Positions 20,650 through 30,962 of a stretch of DNA of 64,000 bases are shown here, one piece after another. The stretch is from positions 101,323 through 165,322 of the forward strand of contig MVGU01001258.1 in NCBI GenBank assembly GCA_002005505.1, in the 5' to 3' direction. The stretch is from Botryococcus braunii. Lineage: Eukaryota > Chlorophyta > Trebouxiophyceae. The position numbers and the translations under genes are program-made. Under the pieces are notes generated by a model. The model saw only the letters and a program-made list of their open reading frames with translations. It searched no databases and had not been told where the DNA came from. The number at the start of each line of letters is the position of its first letter. Position 1 is the first letter of the stretch.

Positions 20650-21415
20650 TCTTATATTTAGGTTATAGGTGTGAAGACCTGCAAGCACGAGCGGAGCGAG
20701 TGATCAATTGCTTTAGTTGGCTGGGCCGTTCTTATGGCGGCCTTGCGCCACACGAAACACACTTGCTGTCTTCAGACAGGTGGTATCAGTCATTGATAGT
20801 GCTAGGCAAGTCGTTACATATAGAGTCTGTTTATGCTAACGCAATTGAGCCTCCATAACATGAATCCTTGCATGTGCTAACAAATATCTTGCATGATACT
20901 TGTCTCCCTGATCTTCACTCATAGGTATGACACCCGCAACCGATGAAGATACAGATGTTCAACAATTAAGTTATAGCAAGCAAGTAACTTGTTCATGCAT
21001 GTCTTAACATGTCTAACTAGGCCAATCGGCCTTACCTGCAAGCACGAGCGGAGCGAGTGATCAGTTGCTTTAGTTGGCTGGGCCGTTCTTATGGCGGTCT
21101 TGCGCCACACGAAACACACTTGCTGTCTTCACACAGGTATCAGTCATTGATAGTGCTAGGCAAGTGACATTCGACTCCACTGCTTCCTTCTCAAATACCA
21201 GCGTTGCAAGATCACGCGTTGATCTGGCAACCACGTACAAATACCGTACGACACTATTTATAACATGACCTTGTGTTTAACCACACTTCTTTGTGATAAA
21301 TAGTTCTATTCGTCTCATGTATGCCTTTGTTGATGCCATTGTTTATCAATTTCCTTTACGAGTTCATGTCTGTTCAAGAGGAAGGCAGTCTCACTATATC
21401 TCACAAAATGTAACA
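20650..21415 (-). repeat. 5' LTR of copia C2 (~766 bp) with duplicated segment
   Basis: Starts TGTTACATTTTGTG on the minus strand at 21415 and ends beside the primer site at 20650. The ending is TATAAGA rather than CA, probably mutated. The internal segment occurs twice. The first copy ends GCTTGCAG then GTAAGG at 21035; the second ends GCTTGCAG at 20679; the offset is 357 bp. TGTAA (minus strand) is at 20814-20818, just before the second copy. Confidence 0.75.
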
Positions 21416-21518
21416 CTAAACTCATGACATCGGAGGTATGGCTTGAAGGGGCCCCTCCGATAGATTTGGCCTATCGTCGATCTGAGCGGGACTGCTTGCT
21501 TGACCCCTCATTGAGATG

Positions 21519-21755
21519 CCACTTTGAAGCCCGCCATGACAATTTCAAGCAATGAAGGATGATGAACAAAGCTCACTGACGTACCCTGGCGTACCTCACC
21601 ATTGGAGGCTCAGCAAATTTGTCGCCTAAGCTATATATGTAAAAAACTATTGTTGCTCGAGTGTAGACGGCATGTACACTGCTTGTGGAACTCTTACCTT
21701 ATGGAGTCTTGCTCGTGATGACTGCTCTGATGTGAGCGAGGACGCTCCCATGTGT
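21519..21755 (+). repeat. Gypsy-2 LTR fragment fused to integrase
   Basis: Matches the middle of the 545-bp LTR from CCACTTTGAAGCC up to the purine-rich GGGGGAAG, where it runs straight into integrase coding sequence (GACTGGTTGCACC). LTR and integrase share GGGGGAAG at this point, so the junction looks like a microhomology deletion. Confidence 0.8.
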
Positions 21756-23329
21756 GGGAGGGGGAAGACTGGTTGCACCGCATACGGACCGCGTATGAGA
21801 AGGATCATCTTCTAAGGGATGGGCGTAAAAGACAAAGAGCGAAGTTGGTCGCTAAAGATGGTTACTGGTTCCGTGGAAAAGCAATGTATGTTCCCGAAAT
21901 GGCAGATGGTAAAGATAAAGAGCTCAAAGAAGCCATTCTCAAAGAAAATCATGAAGTGCCACAGGCAGGCCATGTGGGCCGGACTAAAATGTTGGAGAAA
22001 ATACAACGGTATTTTTGGTGGCCGAAGCTGAGGGAAGGTGTTGAAGATTTTCTTCGCGTTTGCGATGCGTGCCAGCGCAACAAGGTGGATACCTCACTGC
22101 CAGCTGGTCTGCTGCAGCCTCTACCAATTCCTTCACGAAGGTGGGAAAGCATCTCCATGGATTTTATTACTGACTTACCCAAAACGGTGAACGGGAATGA
22201 TGCTAACCTTGTGGTTGTGGACAGACTGTCTAAATATGCGCATTTCATCCCAACAACTGATCAGCTGTCTGCTGAAGGTCTTGCTGATGTGTTTGTGGAT
22301 CGTGTGTTTAAGCTGCACGGTATGCCTAAAGAGGTGTTGACTGATGGCGGAACGGTGTTCACGAGTGCCTTCACTAAAGCGTTGTTTAAAATTTTGGGCA
22401 CGAGGTCTGTCTTTTCAACGGCTTATCATCCACAGACTGATGGCCAAACTGAGCGTGTGAATCGCATTGTGGAAGACATGTTGCGGCATTATGTTAGTCC
22501 TACACAACATGATTGGGATGTGCATGTGCCAGCCGCACAATTCGCTTATAACAATGCTTATCAAGAATCCGTTCGCACAACTCCCTTCCGATTGGTGTAT
22601 GGGGAGGATCCTATTGAGCCGTTTGCAGTGATTTTTGGGACCACTTTCCCGTCGGCTAAAAGATTTGCTATAAAGTTGCAAGATGATCTTGCGTTAGCGA
22701 AGCGCAACCTGATTGAGGCACAAGACAGGCAGCGCACTTATGCTAACCAGGGGCGCAAACATGTTGAGTATGAAGTTGGGCAAGAAGTACTATTGTCCAC
22801 TAAGAATATTCGTTGGAAGCATCCTGGCACCAAGAAGTTTTTGCCTCGTTTCATTGGGCCATTCAAGATTTTGGCTAGGATTGGCGCTGTTGCATATAGG
22901 CTGGAGTTGCCTGATGAGTACACCATTCACAATGTGTTTCATGTGTCGCAGTTGAAGCCATATCATAAGGGTGTCAATGTGGCTCCCTCACCTCCGCCAG
23001 ATTGGATTGATGGTGATTGGGAATCCGAGGTGGAGTGTATTTTGATGCATCGAGAGAAGAAGGCTGCGCACCATGCGCCGAAGAAAGAATACTTGGTAAA
23101 ATGGAAAGACTACGGGCCTGAGCGTATTTCATGGGAACCAGAAGCAGGATTAATAGAACATGCCCAAGAGGTTGTCCAGGAGTACTGGGCTGGTCGCGCT
23201 CTCAATGAGACGATGGGAACAAGGAAGCGCACGAATGGTGTCGCGGCTGCAGGCAACGGTACTAAGAAGGGAACTAATGAGCATGCCTCAGCAACTAAGA
23301 ATACTGCGCCTAAGCAGAGGCGGAATTAG
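21752..23329 (+). CDS. Gypsy-2 left copy: integrase with chromodomain
   Basis: Uninterrupted frame of ~520 residues. Integrase sequence starts at EDWLHRIRTAYEKDHLL. The zinc finger has AGHVGRTKMLEKIQRYFWWPK and CDACQR. The core has Asp in SMDFITDLPK, Asp in LTDGGTVFTS and Glu in GQTERVNRIVED, all intact. The chromodomain near residue 425 is EYLVKWKDYGPERISWEPE, followed by a Lys/Thr-rich tail. The upstream start is a gypsy LTR fused by deletion, so no natural start codon is present. It is the only complete integrase of the gypsy-2 family in the window. Confidence 0.92.
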   Translation: MWEGEDWLHRIRTAYEKDHLLRDGRKRQRAKLVAKDGYWFRGKAMYVPEMADGKDKELKEAILKENHEVPQAGHVGRTKMLEKIQRYFWWPKLREGVEDFLRVCDACQRNKVDTSLPAGLLQPLPIPSRRWESISMDFITDLPKTVNGNDANLVVVDRLSKYAHFIPTTDQLSAEGLADVFVDRVFKLHGMPKEVLTDGGTVFTSAFTKALFKILGTRSVFSTAYHPQTDGQTERVNRIVEDMLRHYVSPTQHDWDVHVPAAQFAYNNAYQESVRTTPFRLVYGEDPIEPFAVIFGTTFPSAKRFAIKLQDDLALAKRNLIEAQDRQRTYANQGRKHVEYEVGQEVLLSTKNIRWKHPGTKKFLPRFIGPFKILARIGAVAYRLELPDEYTIHNVFHVSQLKPYHKGVNVAPSPPPDWIDGDWESEVECILMHREKKAAHHAPKKEYLVKWKDYGPERISWEPEAGLIEHAQEVVQEYWAGRALNETMGTRKRTNGVAAAGNGTKKGTNEHASATKNTAPKQRRN

Positions 23330-23434
23330 ACACGGGGAGGCGATCTTTTCCTTCACTTGTTTGTTGCGGGTACAGCATTGCTGCCCGCCGGGGGGAGGGA
23401 GAAGGGCTTAGTTGCTCCCCGCGTGTCACCCCGT

Positions 23435-23979
23435 TGTTATACAAGTGGGAAGTTCAGTACGGTGAGCTGTATCGCGCGCGCATGATGTTAAGTGTAGATC
23501 ATCGATCCACTTTGAAGCCCACCATGACAATTTCAAGCAATGAATGATGATAAACAAAGCTCACTGACGTACCCTGGCGTACCTCACCATTGGAGGCTCA
23601 ACAAATTTGTCGCCTAAGCTATATGTGTACAATAAATTGTTGCTTGAGTGTAGACTACATGTACACTGCTTGTGGAACTCTTACCTTATAGAGTCTTGCT
23701 CGTGATGACTGCTCTGATGTCAGCGAGGACGCTCCCATGTAGGGGAGGGGGAAGTTGTAACGGCAGGAAGCTGCCAGGTCCTGAAATGAGTAGGATTTTG
23801 GGCAGGAAGCTGCCAGGTCCTGAAATGTGTAGGATTCCGGGTTTGATCGAAGGCTCTGGAAAGTGGCACACGTCTTGGCGTTGAAGGAAGTCCCGGTGCT
23901 GACCGGCTTGTAACAGATTCCGCTGAATGCTCTAACCTGACTGGTGTCTCGTCTCTCTCTCTCTTCCTTTGCCACCACA
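23435..23979 (+). repeat. Gypsy-2 central LTR (545 bp)
   Basis: Runs from TGTTATACAAG to TTTGCCACCACA and matches 29116-29660 base for base in length. It contains a ~30-bp near-repeat of GGCAGGAAGCTGCCAGG at about 23763 and 23799, and TGTAA near 23910. A GGGGGGAGGGAGAAGGG tract lies ~35 bp before it rather than next to it. Confidence 0.9.
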
Positions 23980-25263
23980 AGATGTGACTACCCTGATAGT
24001 GACTACCCAAGATTTCGTAGGAAGGATTTTGATGAACTGATGGCGAAGTGTAAGGTCGAGGTGGCGCGCGATAACTACGATGTCGGCGATCATACGGATC
24101 TGATCATTAGTTCGATTGCCCAGTTTTATGTCGCGACTGTTAAATTTCTAAAGATAGGTGCTCTTGCTGCTTTTCGTCCTGTTTGGGCTACAAGTTATGC
24201 GCGAAAGGTGTTTATGACGGAGGTTGCTCGGGATCCTGCGGTGTCGCACAAGCTTCCGTCTAATGCGTTAGGCAAGCCGCCGGTGTTCATGGGAAATAAC
24301 ACTAGGCACTGGGTTGCTATTGTTAAGAATTATGTTGAGGCACAGGGAATCAACGATGACCAGCAAAAGCTTCGCGTTGGCGTCTCCTTTCTCTCTACCA
24401 GCATTCAGGGTCACTGGTCCTCGTATGTCGTAACCCATCCTTCCCCTACTTTCGAAGATTTTCAGCAATTCCTGTTTGATTTTTATGACAAGAATGTAGG
24501 GGTGACGGAGGCCCGCCGCCACTGGCAGGGGGTTCGGCAAGGCTCGAGGTCTGTTCAGGAGTATGCCTTGGAGTTTAACTCCGCTCATGCCGATCTGAAT
24601 TCCATGCCTCGTGGGGAGGTCACTGAGAATGAGAAGGTTACGAATTTTCTGAATGGGTTGCGTGCATCTTTGCATTCTCAGTGTCGAATTAATCACAAAA
24701 CTGGCCGTGCATTTGATTCGTATATGGAGCTCTACCAGATCGCTCATGGGCTCGATGATACTGTCGCTGAAGGGTTTCGTTCGCGCGGTTCCGATATGTT
24801 TCCTTCGAATCACCATGCTTATCGTGGGTTTGGTCGTTTCGATCGTGGGTTTGGTCGTCCGCGCGGTGTGTTTAAGGCTCGTGGGTTTCGTGCTCGTGGT
24901 CGCGGTTTTGATCGCGGTGATCGCTCGCATCATCGCCATGTCCCCGGTTTTCATCATGGGTCTTTTCCATCCCAGTCCATGCCGCTCACTTGTTCTGGGT
25001 GTGGCCTCCCTGGCCACAAGCAGTCCGAGTGCCCTATGACTCCCCGGTTCTCGCAAGGATCTGCGCAGGTACCGCAAGCCCCAGCACATCACGCGGGTCC
25101 CCCAAATTCTGGTCGCGGCAATGCACCGAGTGGGCGTGGATCCTCTCGTGGGCGTGGGCGCTTTGGCTGGTATGACGACTTATCTTTCTTGTGGCTGCTC
25201 ATGTTTGTTTGGAATGTGGACGTGGAATTGAAATTCTTGTTTGTGAAGATACCCCCCAAGTGA
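23944..25263 (+). CDS. Gypsy-2 right copy: gag
   Basis: Gag of up to 439 residues. The frame is open from within the LTR end, and no TGG-type primer site lies between the LTR and gag, so the leader seems to be deleted; the real start may be a later ATG such as [12 protein letters not shown]. The capsid core has [37 protein letters not shown] and VQEYALEFN. The C-terminal third is Arg/Gly/Phe-rich with a CCHC knuckle [14 protein letters not shown]. The last ~25 residues after RGRGRFG overlap the pol frame and may be out of frame. Confidence 0.88.
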   Translation: MSRLSLSSFATTRCDYPDSDYPRFRRKDFDELMAKCKVEVARDNYDVGDHTDLIISSIAQFYVATVKFLKIGALAAFRPVWATSYARKVFMTEVARDPAVSHKLPSNALGKPPVFMGNNTRHWVAIVKNYVEAQGINDDQQKLRVGVSFLSTSIQGHWSSYVVTHPSPTFEDFQQFLFDFYDKNVGVTEARRHWQGVRQGSRSVQEYALEFNSAHADLNSMPRGEVTENEKVTNFLNGLRASLHSQCRINHKTGRAFDSYMELYQIAHGLDDTVAEGFRSRGSDMFPSNHHAYRGFGRFDRGFGRPRGVFKARGFRARGRGFDRGDRSHHRHVPGFHHGSFPSQSMPLTCSGCGLPGHKQSECPMTPRFSQGSAQVPQAPAHHAGPPNSGRGNAPSGRGSSRGRGRFGWYDDLSFLWLLMFVWNVDVELKFLFVKIPPK

Positions 25264-26651
25264 CCATGCAAGATGGTCATGTGTATGCGTTCGTGCTTAA
25301 GCCCGAAAAAGCCCATGAAGTCCTCTCCGAGTATAATGCCCTGAAGAAGAATGCCCGTCAGATTGGCGCTTATTTTGTTTTGCCCAAACGAGTTGCTAAG
25401 GCAGTAAGTGTTGCTCCCCTTTTAAAAAGTAAAGAGAGAATTATGGAGGGGAGGCGCAACGAAAGTGTAGCTTTGAAAAGTGCGCATGGGGAAGAAACAA
25501 TTGTGGCCCCATGGTCTTCTGAAGTGTGGTATGACAAGAAGAGGCCCAGTATATCAATGGTGAGAAAAGAACACCCCGAAGCGCAAATGGTCTTGCGCGG
25601 TATGGTTGCAGGGGCAACCGCTGATTGTGCGGTTGATACCGGGGGAGAACTCTCATTCATCTCGGCAGAATTTCTGAAGAAAGTGAACATAACCCCGCAA
25701 CAAGTGGATGAATTGGAAGTGGAAGTGGCCACGGGTGACATTGCGAAAGTGGTGCAACAAGTGCAGTTGCGAACAGTTTTCAAGTCTTTGCCTTGTGTGC
25801 ATACTTACTATGTGCTACCAAAATTGGCTGGTGACTGTGATGTCTTGTTGGGCATGGATTTCCTTAAGCGTTATAAGGCCAAGATTGATGTAGCGGAAGA
25901 TACGTGTACATTTTGGAACAGAGGGCGAGGCGTGATTGTTAAGTCCATTTCTGCTACTGCTAAGAGCGTTAGAAAGAAGTCCCCTGTCATCTCTGCGAGG
26001 CATTTGGCGCGCTGTATGAAGCAAGGCTGTCCAGTGTTTGTGGGCATGGTAAGCAAGAATGAAGGGCATGATAACGGGACACGCTCGGATGAGCAAGGGC
26101 ATGAACATGTTGATAGGCAAGAGGGCAACGAAGCGCGTAACGAAGGGCATGGCGATTATGATCATGATGTTAAAGAGTTCGAACCTGCTTTTGGGCCTAC
26201 AAGCAAGGCCGATGTCCCTTCTGACAAAAGTGGATTGAATCACCCCATTTGTCAACATCTGCGTGCTGAATTCAGTGATGTCTTTTCTGAGAAATTAGAA
26301 GGCCTACCTCCTGACAGACATCTGTTCCACACTATCCCATTGTATAGTGAACATGTTCCTCCATCCCGACCTGGTTACCGTTTAGCTTTGCCTGAGTTGC
26401 AAGAAGCACAGAGACAGGTTGCTGAACTTCTTGAGCAGGGATTGATTCAACCAAGTTGCAGTCCGTTTAGCAGCCCTGTTCTGTTTGTGAAGAAAAAGGA
26501 TGACACGTTGCGTATGGTTATCGACTATCGTGCATTAAACCGCATTACTGTCCCTGATCGTTATCCTCTCCCGCGGATTGATGAGTTGCTTGATAAACTG
26601 CAAGGTGCTGTGTGCTTTACAAGTCTTGATTTACTCTCTGGCTATCACTAA
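25191..26651 (+). pseudogene. Gypsy-2 right copy pol: protease and RT N-terminus
   Basis: In the -1 frame relative to gag, overlapping it by 73 bp. The protease active site reads [15 protein letters not shown] followed by Gly-Glu rather than the usual Ala-Thr. A variable linker with His/Glu-rich repeats follows, then [41 protein letters not shown] and LLSGYH. A TAA replaces the Gln codon after GYH (CAA to TAA), cutting RT before its catalytic Asp pair. The ORF start is a GTG with no clear natural start codon. Confidence 0.9.
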
Positions 26652-27335
26652 ATTCGCTTGCAAGAGGAAGATGTTTCCAAAACTGCTGTCCGTGTCCCTT
26701 TTGGCCATTATGAGTTCAAAGTTCTACCCTTCGGTTTGACAAATGCCCCCGCTACTTTTCAACGTATGATGAATCGCGTATTACATGACTTTGTGGCTGA
26801 AGGCTTTGTGGTAGTGTACCTTGATGATGTTTTGATCTTCTCTAAAACCGAAGAAGAGCATAAAGAGCATTTGCAAAAAGTGTTCGAGCGCCTACGTCAA
26901 GAGAAATTGTTTGTGAAGCTAAAGAAGTGTTCTTTTTGTCAGCCTGAACTACGCTATCTTGGCCTTATTGTGGGGAAGCATGGAATCAAGATTGATCCGG
27001 ATAAAGTCGCAGCAGTGATGAAGTGGGTCGTACCGACGACGGCCACTGAGGTACGACAGTTTTTGGGCCTCTGCAATTTTTCGCGGAAATTTGTGCAAGG
27101 GTATAGTCAACTTGCTGCCCCGTTGAATCACTTATTGCGCAAAGGTGTCCCTTGGCTGTGGACTGATGCGTGTCAAAAAGCCTTTGATGGGTTGAAGTGG
27201 GCCATCACGAATGCCCCAGTGTTGGCAATTCCTGATCTTTCCCGAATGCGCCTAAGTTTTGGGTCTTGTGTGATGCCTCAAAGAATGGTGTTGGTGCTGT
27301 GCTTGAGAAAAATGGACGCCCATGTGCCTATATGA
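26652..27335 (+). pseudogene. Gypsy-2 right copy: RT C-terminal part
   Basis: Same frame as the previous part after the TAA. It has [25 protein letters not shown], the YLDD active site in VVYLDDVLIFSK, and the thumb/connection region (LRYLGLIVGKHGI and VRQFLGLCNFSRKF). The frame is lost near 27245 after VLAIPDLS, so the final ~25 residues are spurious. Confidence 0.9.
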
Positions 27336-27928
27336 GCCGGAAATTTTCTGATGCTGAGAGAAATTATCATGTCACCGAGCAAGAGTTGGCTGCAGTGTGT
27401 ATGGCATTGACTGATTGGCGATGTTATCTCCTTGGGAAACCCTTTGAAGTGGTCACTGCACATGCAGCAAACACGTTTTTGCTGTCCCAATCGGTTTTGA
27501 GCCCTCGGCAAGCCAGGTGGTCGGAGTTGCTCCAGATGTACTCTATAGAGTGGAAGTATGAGCCCGGTCGTACTAATGTTGCGGACCCTTTGAGTAGGAA
27601 TCCAGCGTTCGTCGTTAGTTCTTTGGTGCACACTCCTAGGGGCTCTGTTCAGCATAGGGCCGCGATGGGGGGGCGCAGCATAGGTCATCGTATTAGGTGT
27701 GCTGTACTTACGCGCAAGGGGGCGCGTTCCACTGGAGGCGGTACGGCCCCGCCATTAGGTGGGGTGGTCCCTGGAGCAGCAAGTGACTCGGGCGACGCGT
27801 GCCCGGATGGGTTCACCATGTGGTGCCCCCAGGGGGAAGACTGGTTGCACCGCATACGGACCGCGTATGAGAGGGATCATCTTCTAAGGGATGGGCGTAA
27901 AAGACAAAGAGCGAAGTTGGTCGCTTAA
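27266..27928 (+). pseudogene. Gypsy-2 right copy: RNase H and linker to integrase
   Basis: RNase H starts CDASKNGVGAVLEKNG, then TEQELAAVCMALTDWRCYL and VVTAHAANTF. The normally conserved Asp of VVTDH is Ala here, so catalysis would be impaired. It ends LSPRQARWSELLQ and NVADPLSR, followed by a Gly/Arg-rich linker and EDWLHRIRTAYERDHLL. TAA replaces a Lys codon at 27926-27928 (AAA in the left copy). Confidence 0.88.
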
Positions 27929-28946
27929 GATGGTTACTGGTTCCGTGGAAAAGCAATGTATGTTCCCGAAATGGCAGATGGTAAAGATAAAGAGCTCAAA
28001 GAAGCCATTCTCAAAGAAAATCATGAAGTGCCACTGGCAGGCCATGTGGGCCGGACTAAAATGTTGGAGAGAATACAACGGTATTTTTGGTGGCCGAAGC
28101 TGAGGGAAGGTGTTGAAGATTTTCTTCGCGTTTGCGATGCGTGCCAGCGCAACAAGGTGGATACCTCACTGCCAGCTGGTCTGCTGCAGCCTCTACCAAT
28201 TCCTTCACAAAGCCGCAGAATTCGCTTATAACAATGCTTATCAAGAATCCGTTCGCACAACTCCCTTCCGATTGGTGTATGGGGAGGATCCTATTGAGCC
28301 GTTTGCAGTGATTTCTGGGACCACTTTTCCGTCGGCTAAAAGATTTGCTATAAAGTTGCAAGATGATCTTGCGTTAGCGAAGCGCAACCTGATTGAGGCA
28401 CAAGATAGGCAGCGCACTTATGCTAATCAGGGGCGCAGACATGTTGAGTATGAAGTTGGGGAAGAAGTAATATTGTCCACTAAGAATATTCGTTGGAAGC
28501 ATCCTGGCACCAAGAAGTTTTTGCCTCCTTTCATTGGGCCATTCAAGATTTTGGCTAGGATTGGCGCTGTTGCATATAGGCTGGAGTTGCCTGATGAGTA
28601 CACCATTCACAATGTGTTTCATGTGTCGCAGTTGAAGCCATATCATAAGGGTGTCAACGTGGCTCCCTCACCTCCGCCAGATTGGATTGATGGTGATTGG
28701 GAATACGAGGTGGAGTGTATTTTGATGCATCGAGAGAAGAAGGCTGCGCACCATGCGCCGAAGAAAGAGTATTTGGTAAAATGGAAAGGCTACGGGCCTG
28801 AGCGTAACTCATGGGAACCAGAAGCAGGATTAATAGAACATGCCCAAGAGGTTGTCCAGGAGTACTGGGTTGGTCGCGCTTTCAATGAGAAGGTGGGAAT
28901 AAGGAAGCGCACGGAAAGGTGTCGCGGCTGCAGGCAACGGTACTAA
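27929..28946 (+). pseudogene. Gypsy-2 right copy: integrase missing its core, plus chromodomain
   Basis: The zinc finger region is present (RIQRYFWWPKL and CDACQRNK). At 28206-28212 the sequence jumps from the PIPS position to AAEFAYNNAYQE, removing ~390 bp that encode both catalytic Asp and the Glu in the left copy. The rest (VYGEDPIEPF, FLPPFIGPFK, HNVFHVSQLKPY) leads to an intact chromodomain, EYLVKWKGYGPERNSWEPE. A frameshift near 28915 spoils the tail. Confidence 0.9.
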
Positions 28947-29115
28947 GATGCGAACTAATGAGCACGCCTCAGCAACTAAGAATACTGCGCCTAAGAAGAG
29001 GCGGAATTAGACACGGAGAGGCGATCTTTTCCTGCACTTCTTTGTTGCGGGTACAGCATGGCTGCCCGCCGGGGGGAGGGAGAAGGGCTTAGTTGCTCCC
29101 GGCGTGTCACCCCGT

Positions 29116-29660
29116 TGTTATACAAGTGGGAAGTTCAGTACGGTGAGCTGTATCGCGCGCGCATGATGTTAAGTGTAGATCATCGATCCACTTTGAAGCC
29201 CGCCATGACAATTTCAAGCAATGAATGATGATGAACAAAGCTCACTGACGTACCCTGGCGTACCTCACCATTGGAGGCTCAACAAACTTGTCGCCAATGC
29301 TATATGTGTAAAAACAATTGTTGCTCGAGTGTAGACGGCATGTACACTGCTTGTGGAACTCTTACCTTATAGAGTCTTGCTCGTGATGACTGCTCTGATG
29401 TCAGCGAGGACGCTCCCATGTAGGGGAGGGGGAAGTTGTAACGGCAGGAAGCTGCCAGGTCCTGAAATGAGTAGGATTTTGGGCAGGAAGCTGCCAGGTC
29501 CTGAAATGTGTAGGATTCCGGGTTTGATCGAAGGCTCTGGAAAGTGGCACACGTCTTGGCGTCGAAGGAAGTCCCGGTGCTGACCGGCTTGTAACAGATT
29601 CCGCTGAATGCTCTAACCTGACTGGTGTCTCGTCTCTCTCTCTCTTCCTTTGCCACCACA
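29116..29660 (+). repeat. Gypsy-2 right LTR (545 bp)
   Basis: Same ends and length as the central LTR. It is followed at once by copia gag sequence in the opposite orientation (29661), which marks the insertion point in copia D. Confidence 0.92.
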
Positions 29661-30558
29661 CCATAGGAAGCCTGACCATCAGCAGGTGCTCCAGCTCCCA
29701 CTCCTGGTGCTGCTCCAGCGCCCGGTGCAGCTCCAGCGCCTTGAGGAGGCCCAGGGATTCCACCCTGAGCTGGTACGGCTGCTGCTGCTGCCGGCACAAC
29801 TGCTGCAGCTGCTGCTGTGACGTGCACTAACTTTGCCAACGGGATGTCCTGGCACTCCAAGTTCTCAATGGCAGTGAGCATCGTCTCCAACATGTCGTAG
29901 GGATCTGACTTGGCGAAGGTAATCGCACAGGCGTCATTCTGCAAGACTGCAGGAAGCCCCTTGTACATGTGCCTGCAGATCTGGCGATCTCCCAGCTTAT
30001 GGTTATTAGCTTCCAGGGAGGCGGCGTACTGATAACCCGGTGACACCATTCTTGCACGGTCTCTCCCTTTACCATTCCTTGCTCAAGCCCCTTGATCCAC
30101 TTCTCATTTATTTCCCTGTCCTTCCCTCCAATGCAGCGATCTGCCATCCACTGAATGAAGTCAAAAGCGCTCCTCCGCCGTTTGACTTCGTCCTGCCACA
30201 TGGGTGGGATAGACTATAGAATGAAATGTTTTACTGCTGCGTTCTCTGCATTCCTGGGCATGGGTGCCTCCATAGCTCCCATAGCTCCATTCTGCATCGC
30301 GCAGGACTCCAGCTCCTCACGCCAGGCCCTGAAATTGGTGCGGTCAGCCTTCAGCTGCGGAGACATCTTGGGATTGGAGGAGTCCATTGTGTATGCATAC
30401 GAGCTGGCTGTAGTGCCTCCAGTGGTCTGTCCTGACTGTCCAGCTCCTGAGGAGGTTGTGCTGCCTCCTGCTGGTGTTGCCATAGTCCCTGTACTGCTGG
30501 GGTTATTTCCAGAAACCTTGCTTTGAGAACGAGTTTGAGGTCTGGTCATACACTTCAC
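29661..30558 (-). pseudogene. Copia D gag
   Basis: Starts MKCMTRPQTRSQSKVSG, then a Ser/Thr/Gly-rich segment and a UBN2-type capsid like that of copia C (SSNPKMSPQLKADRTNFRAW and ENAAVKHFIL). TAG at 30214-30216 replaces a Gln codon. The frame continues SIPPMWQDEVKRRRSAFDFIQW and WIKGLEQGMVKGETVQEW, then shifts near 30045. It resumes with MYKGLPAVLQNDACAITF and an Ala/Gly/Pro-rich stretch until the gypsy-2 LTR. The zinc knuckle is missing. Confidence 0.85.
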
Positions 30559-30962
30559 TTCCTCTCACAGCGTTCAGCCTGACACAGCTGATTAAGCATA
30601 ACCTTCCGGCGTACACCACGGCACTTCCATGTATTCCACCCTTTCGAGGTCCAGCATGTAAACTTGTGTAGCTCAAAATGCAATTTATTCTTCAGCAATT
30701 CAATCACCTGACCACCCGGACCTACTGACGGTCTCACGATAACGACGATGGGTGATAAACTCAGGTGCGAAATTCACGATAGAAACCTCCCAAAAGATTG
30801 AAGACTCTGTAGGTAGGCCTTCTGAGTGAAGACCCAATTGTTCCTTTGTTTCCTCTTCTTGCCGTCAGGCGAGTCCGTGGAAAACCCAGTACAGATGCAT
30901 GCGATGATGACATGCACTCCTGTCTGCCCTTGGCTCAGCTGGAAGGGCGTGCGCCCATAAGC
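30559..30962 (-). other. Copia D leader and primer-binding site
   Basis: Non-coding leader. The primer-site complement reads GTGCGCCCATAAGC (30949-30962), two changes from the copia C site, and GGCTCAGCTGG lies next to it as in copia C. Confidence 0.65.

Larger units (their letters stand above)
17477..21415 (-). mobile_element. Copia C2: 5' part of an older copia element
   Basis: Minus-strand copia with its 5' LTR (20650-21415), primer-binding site, gag, protease and integrase. It stops at 17477, where copia C copy 1 begins. No RT, RNase H or 3' LTR of this family is seen on the other side, so the rest has been lost or moved. A TRIM sits in gag and a 79-bp tandem duplication in the zinc-knuckle region. 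Several frameshifts show it is older than the elements inside it. Confidence 0.85.
21519..29660 (+). mobile_element. Gypsy-2: two chromoviruses in tandem sharing one LTR
   Basis: Order is LTR fragment (21519-21755), integrase-chromodomain (to 23329), complete LTR (23435-23979), gag-PR-RT-RH-IN-chromodomain (to 28946), complete LTR (29116-29660). Both full LTRs are 545 bp and nearly identical. The middle LTR ends the left element and starts the right one, the usual result of recombination between LTRs of two copies. The left element has lost gag to RNase H; the right one has lost most of the integrase core. The right end lies in a minus-strand copia gag. Outer flanks show no matching duplication. 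Confidence 0.88.

Noticed and set aside
23686..23871. ORFs in the gypsy-2 LTR (also at 29367)
   Set aside because: They are carried by an LTR and a short internal repeat, with no protein-like features.
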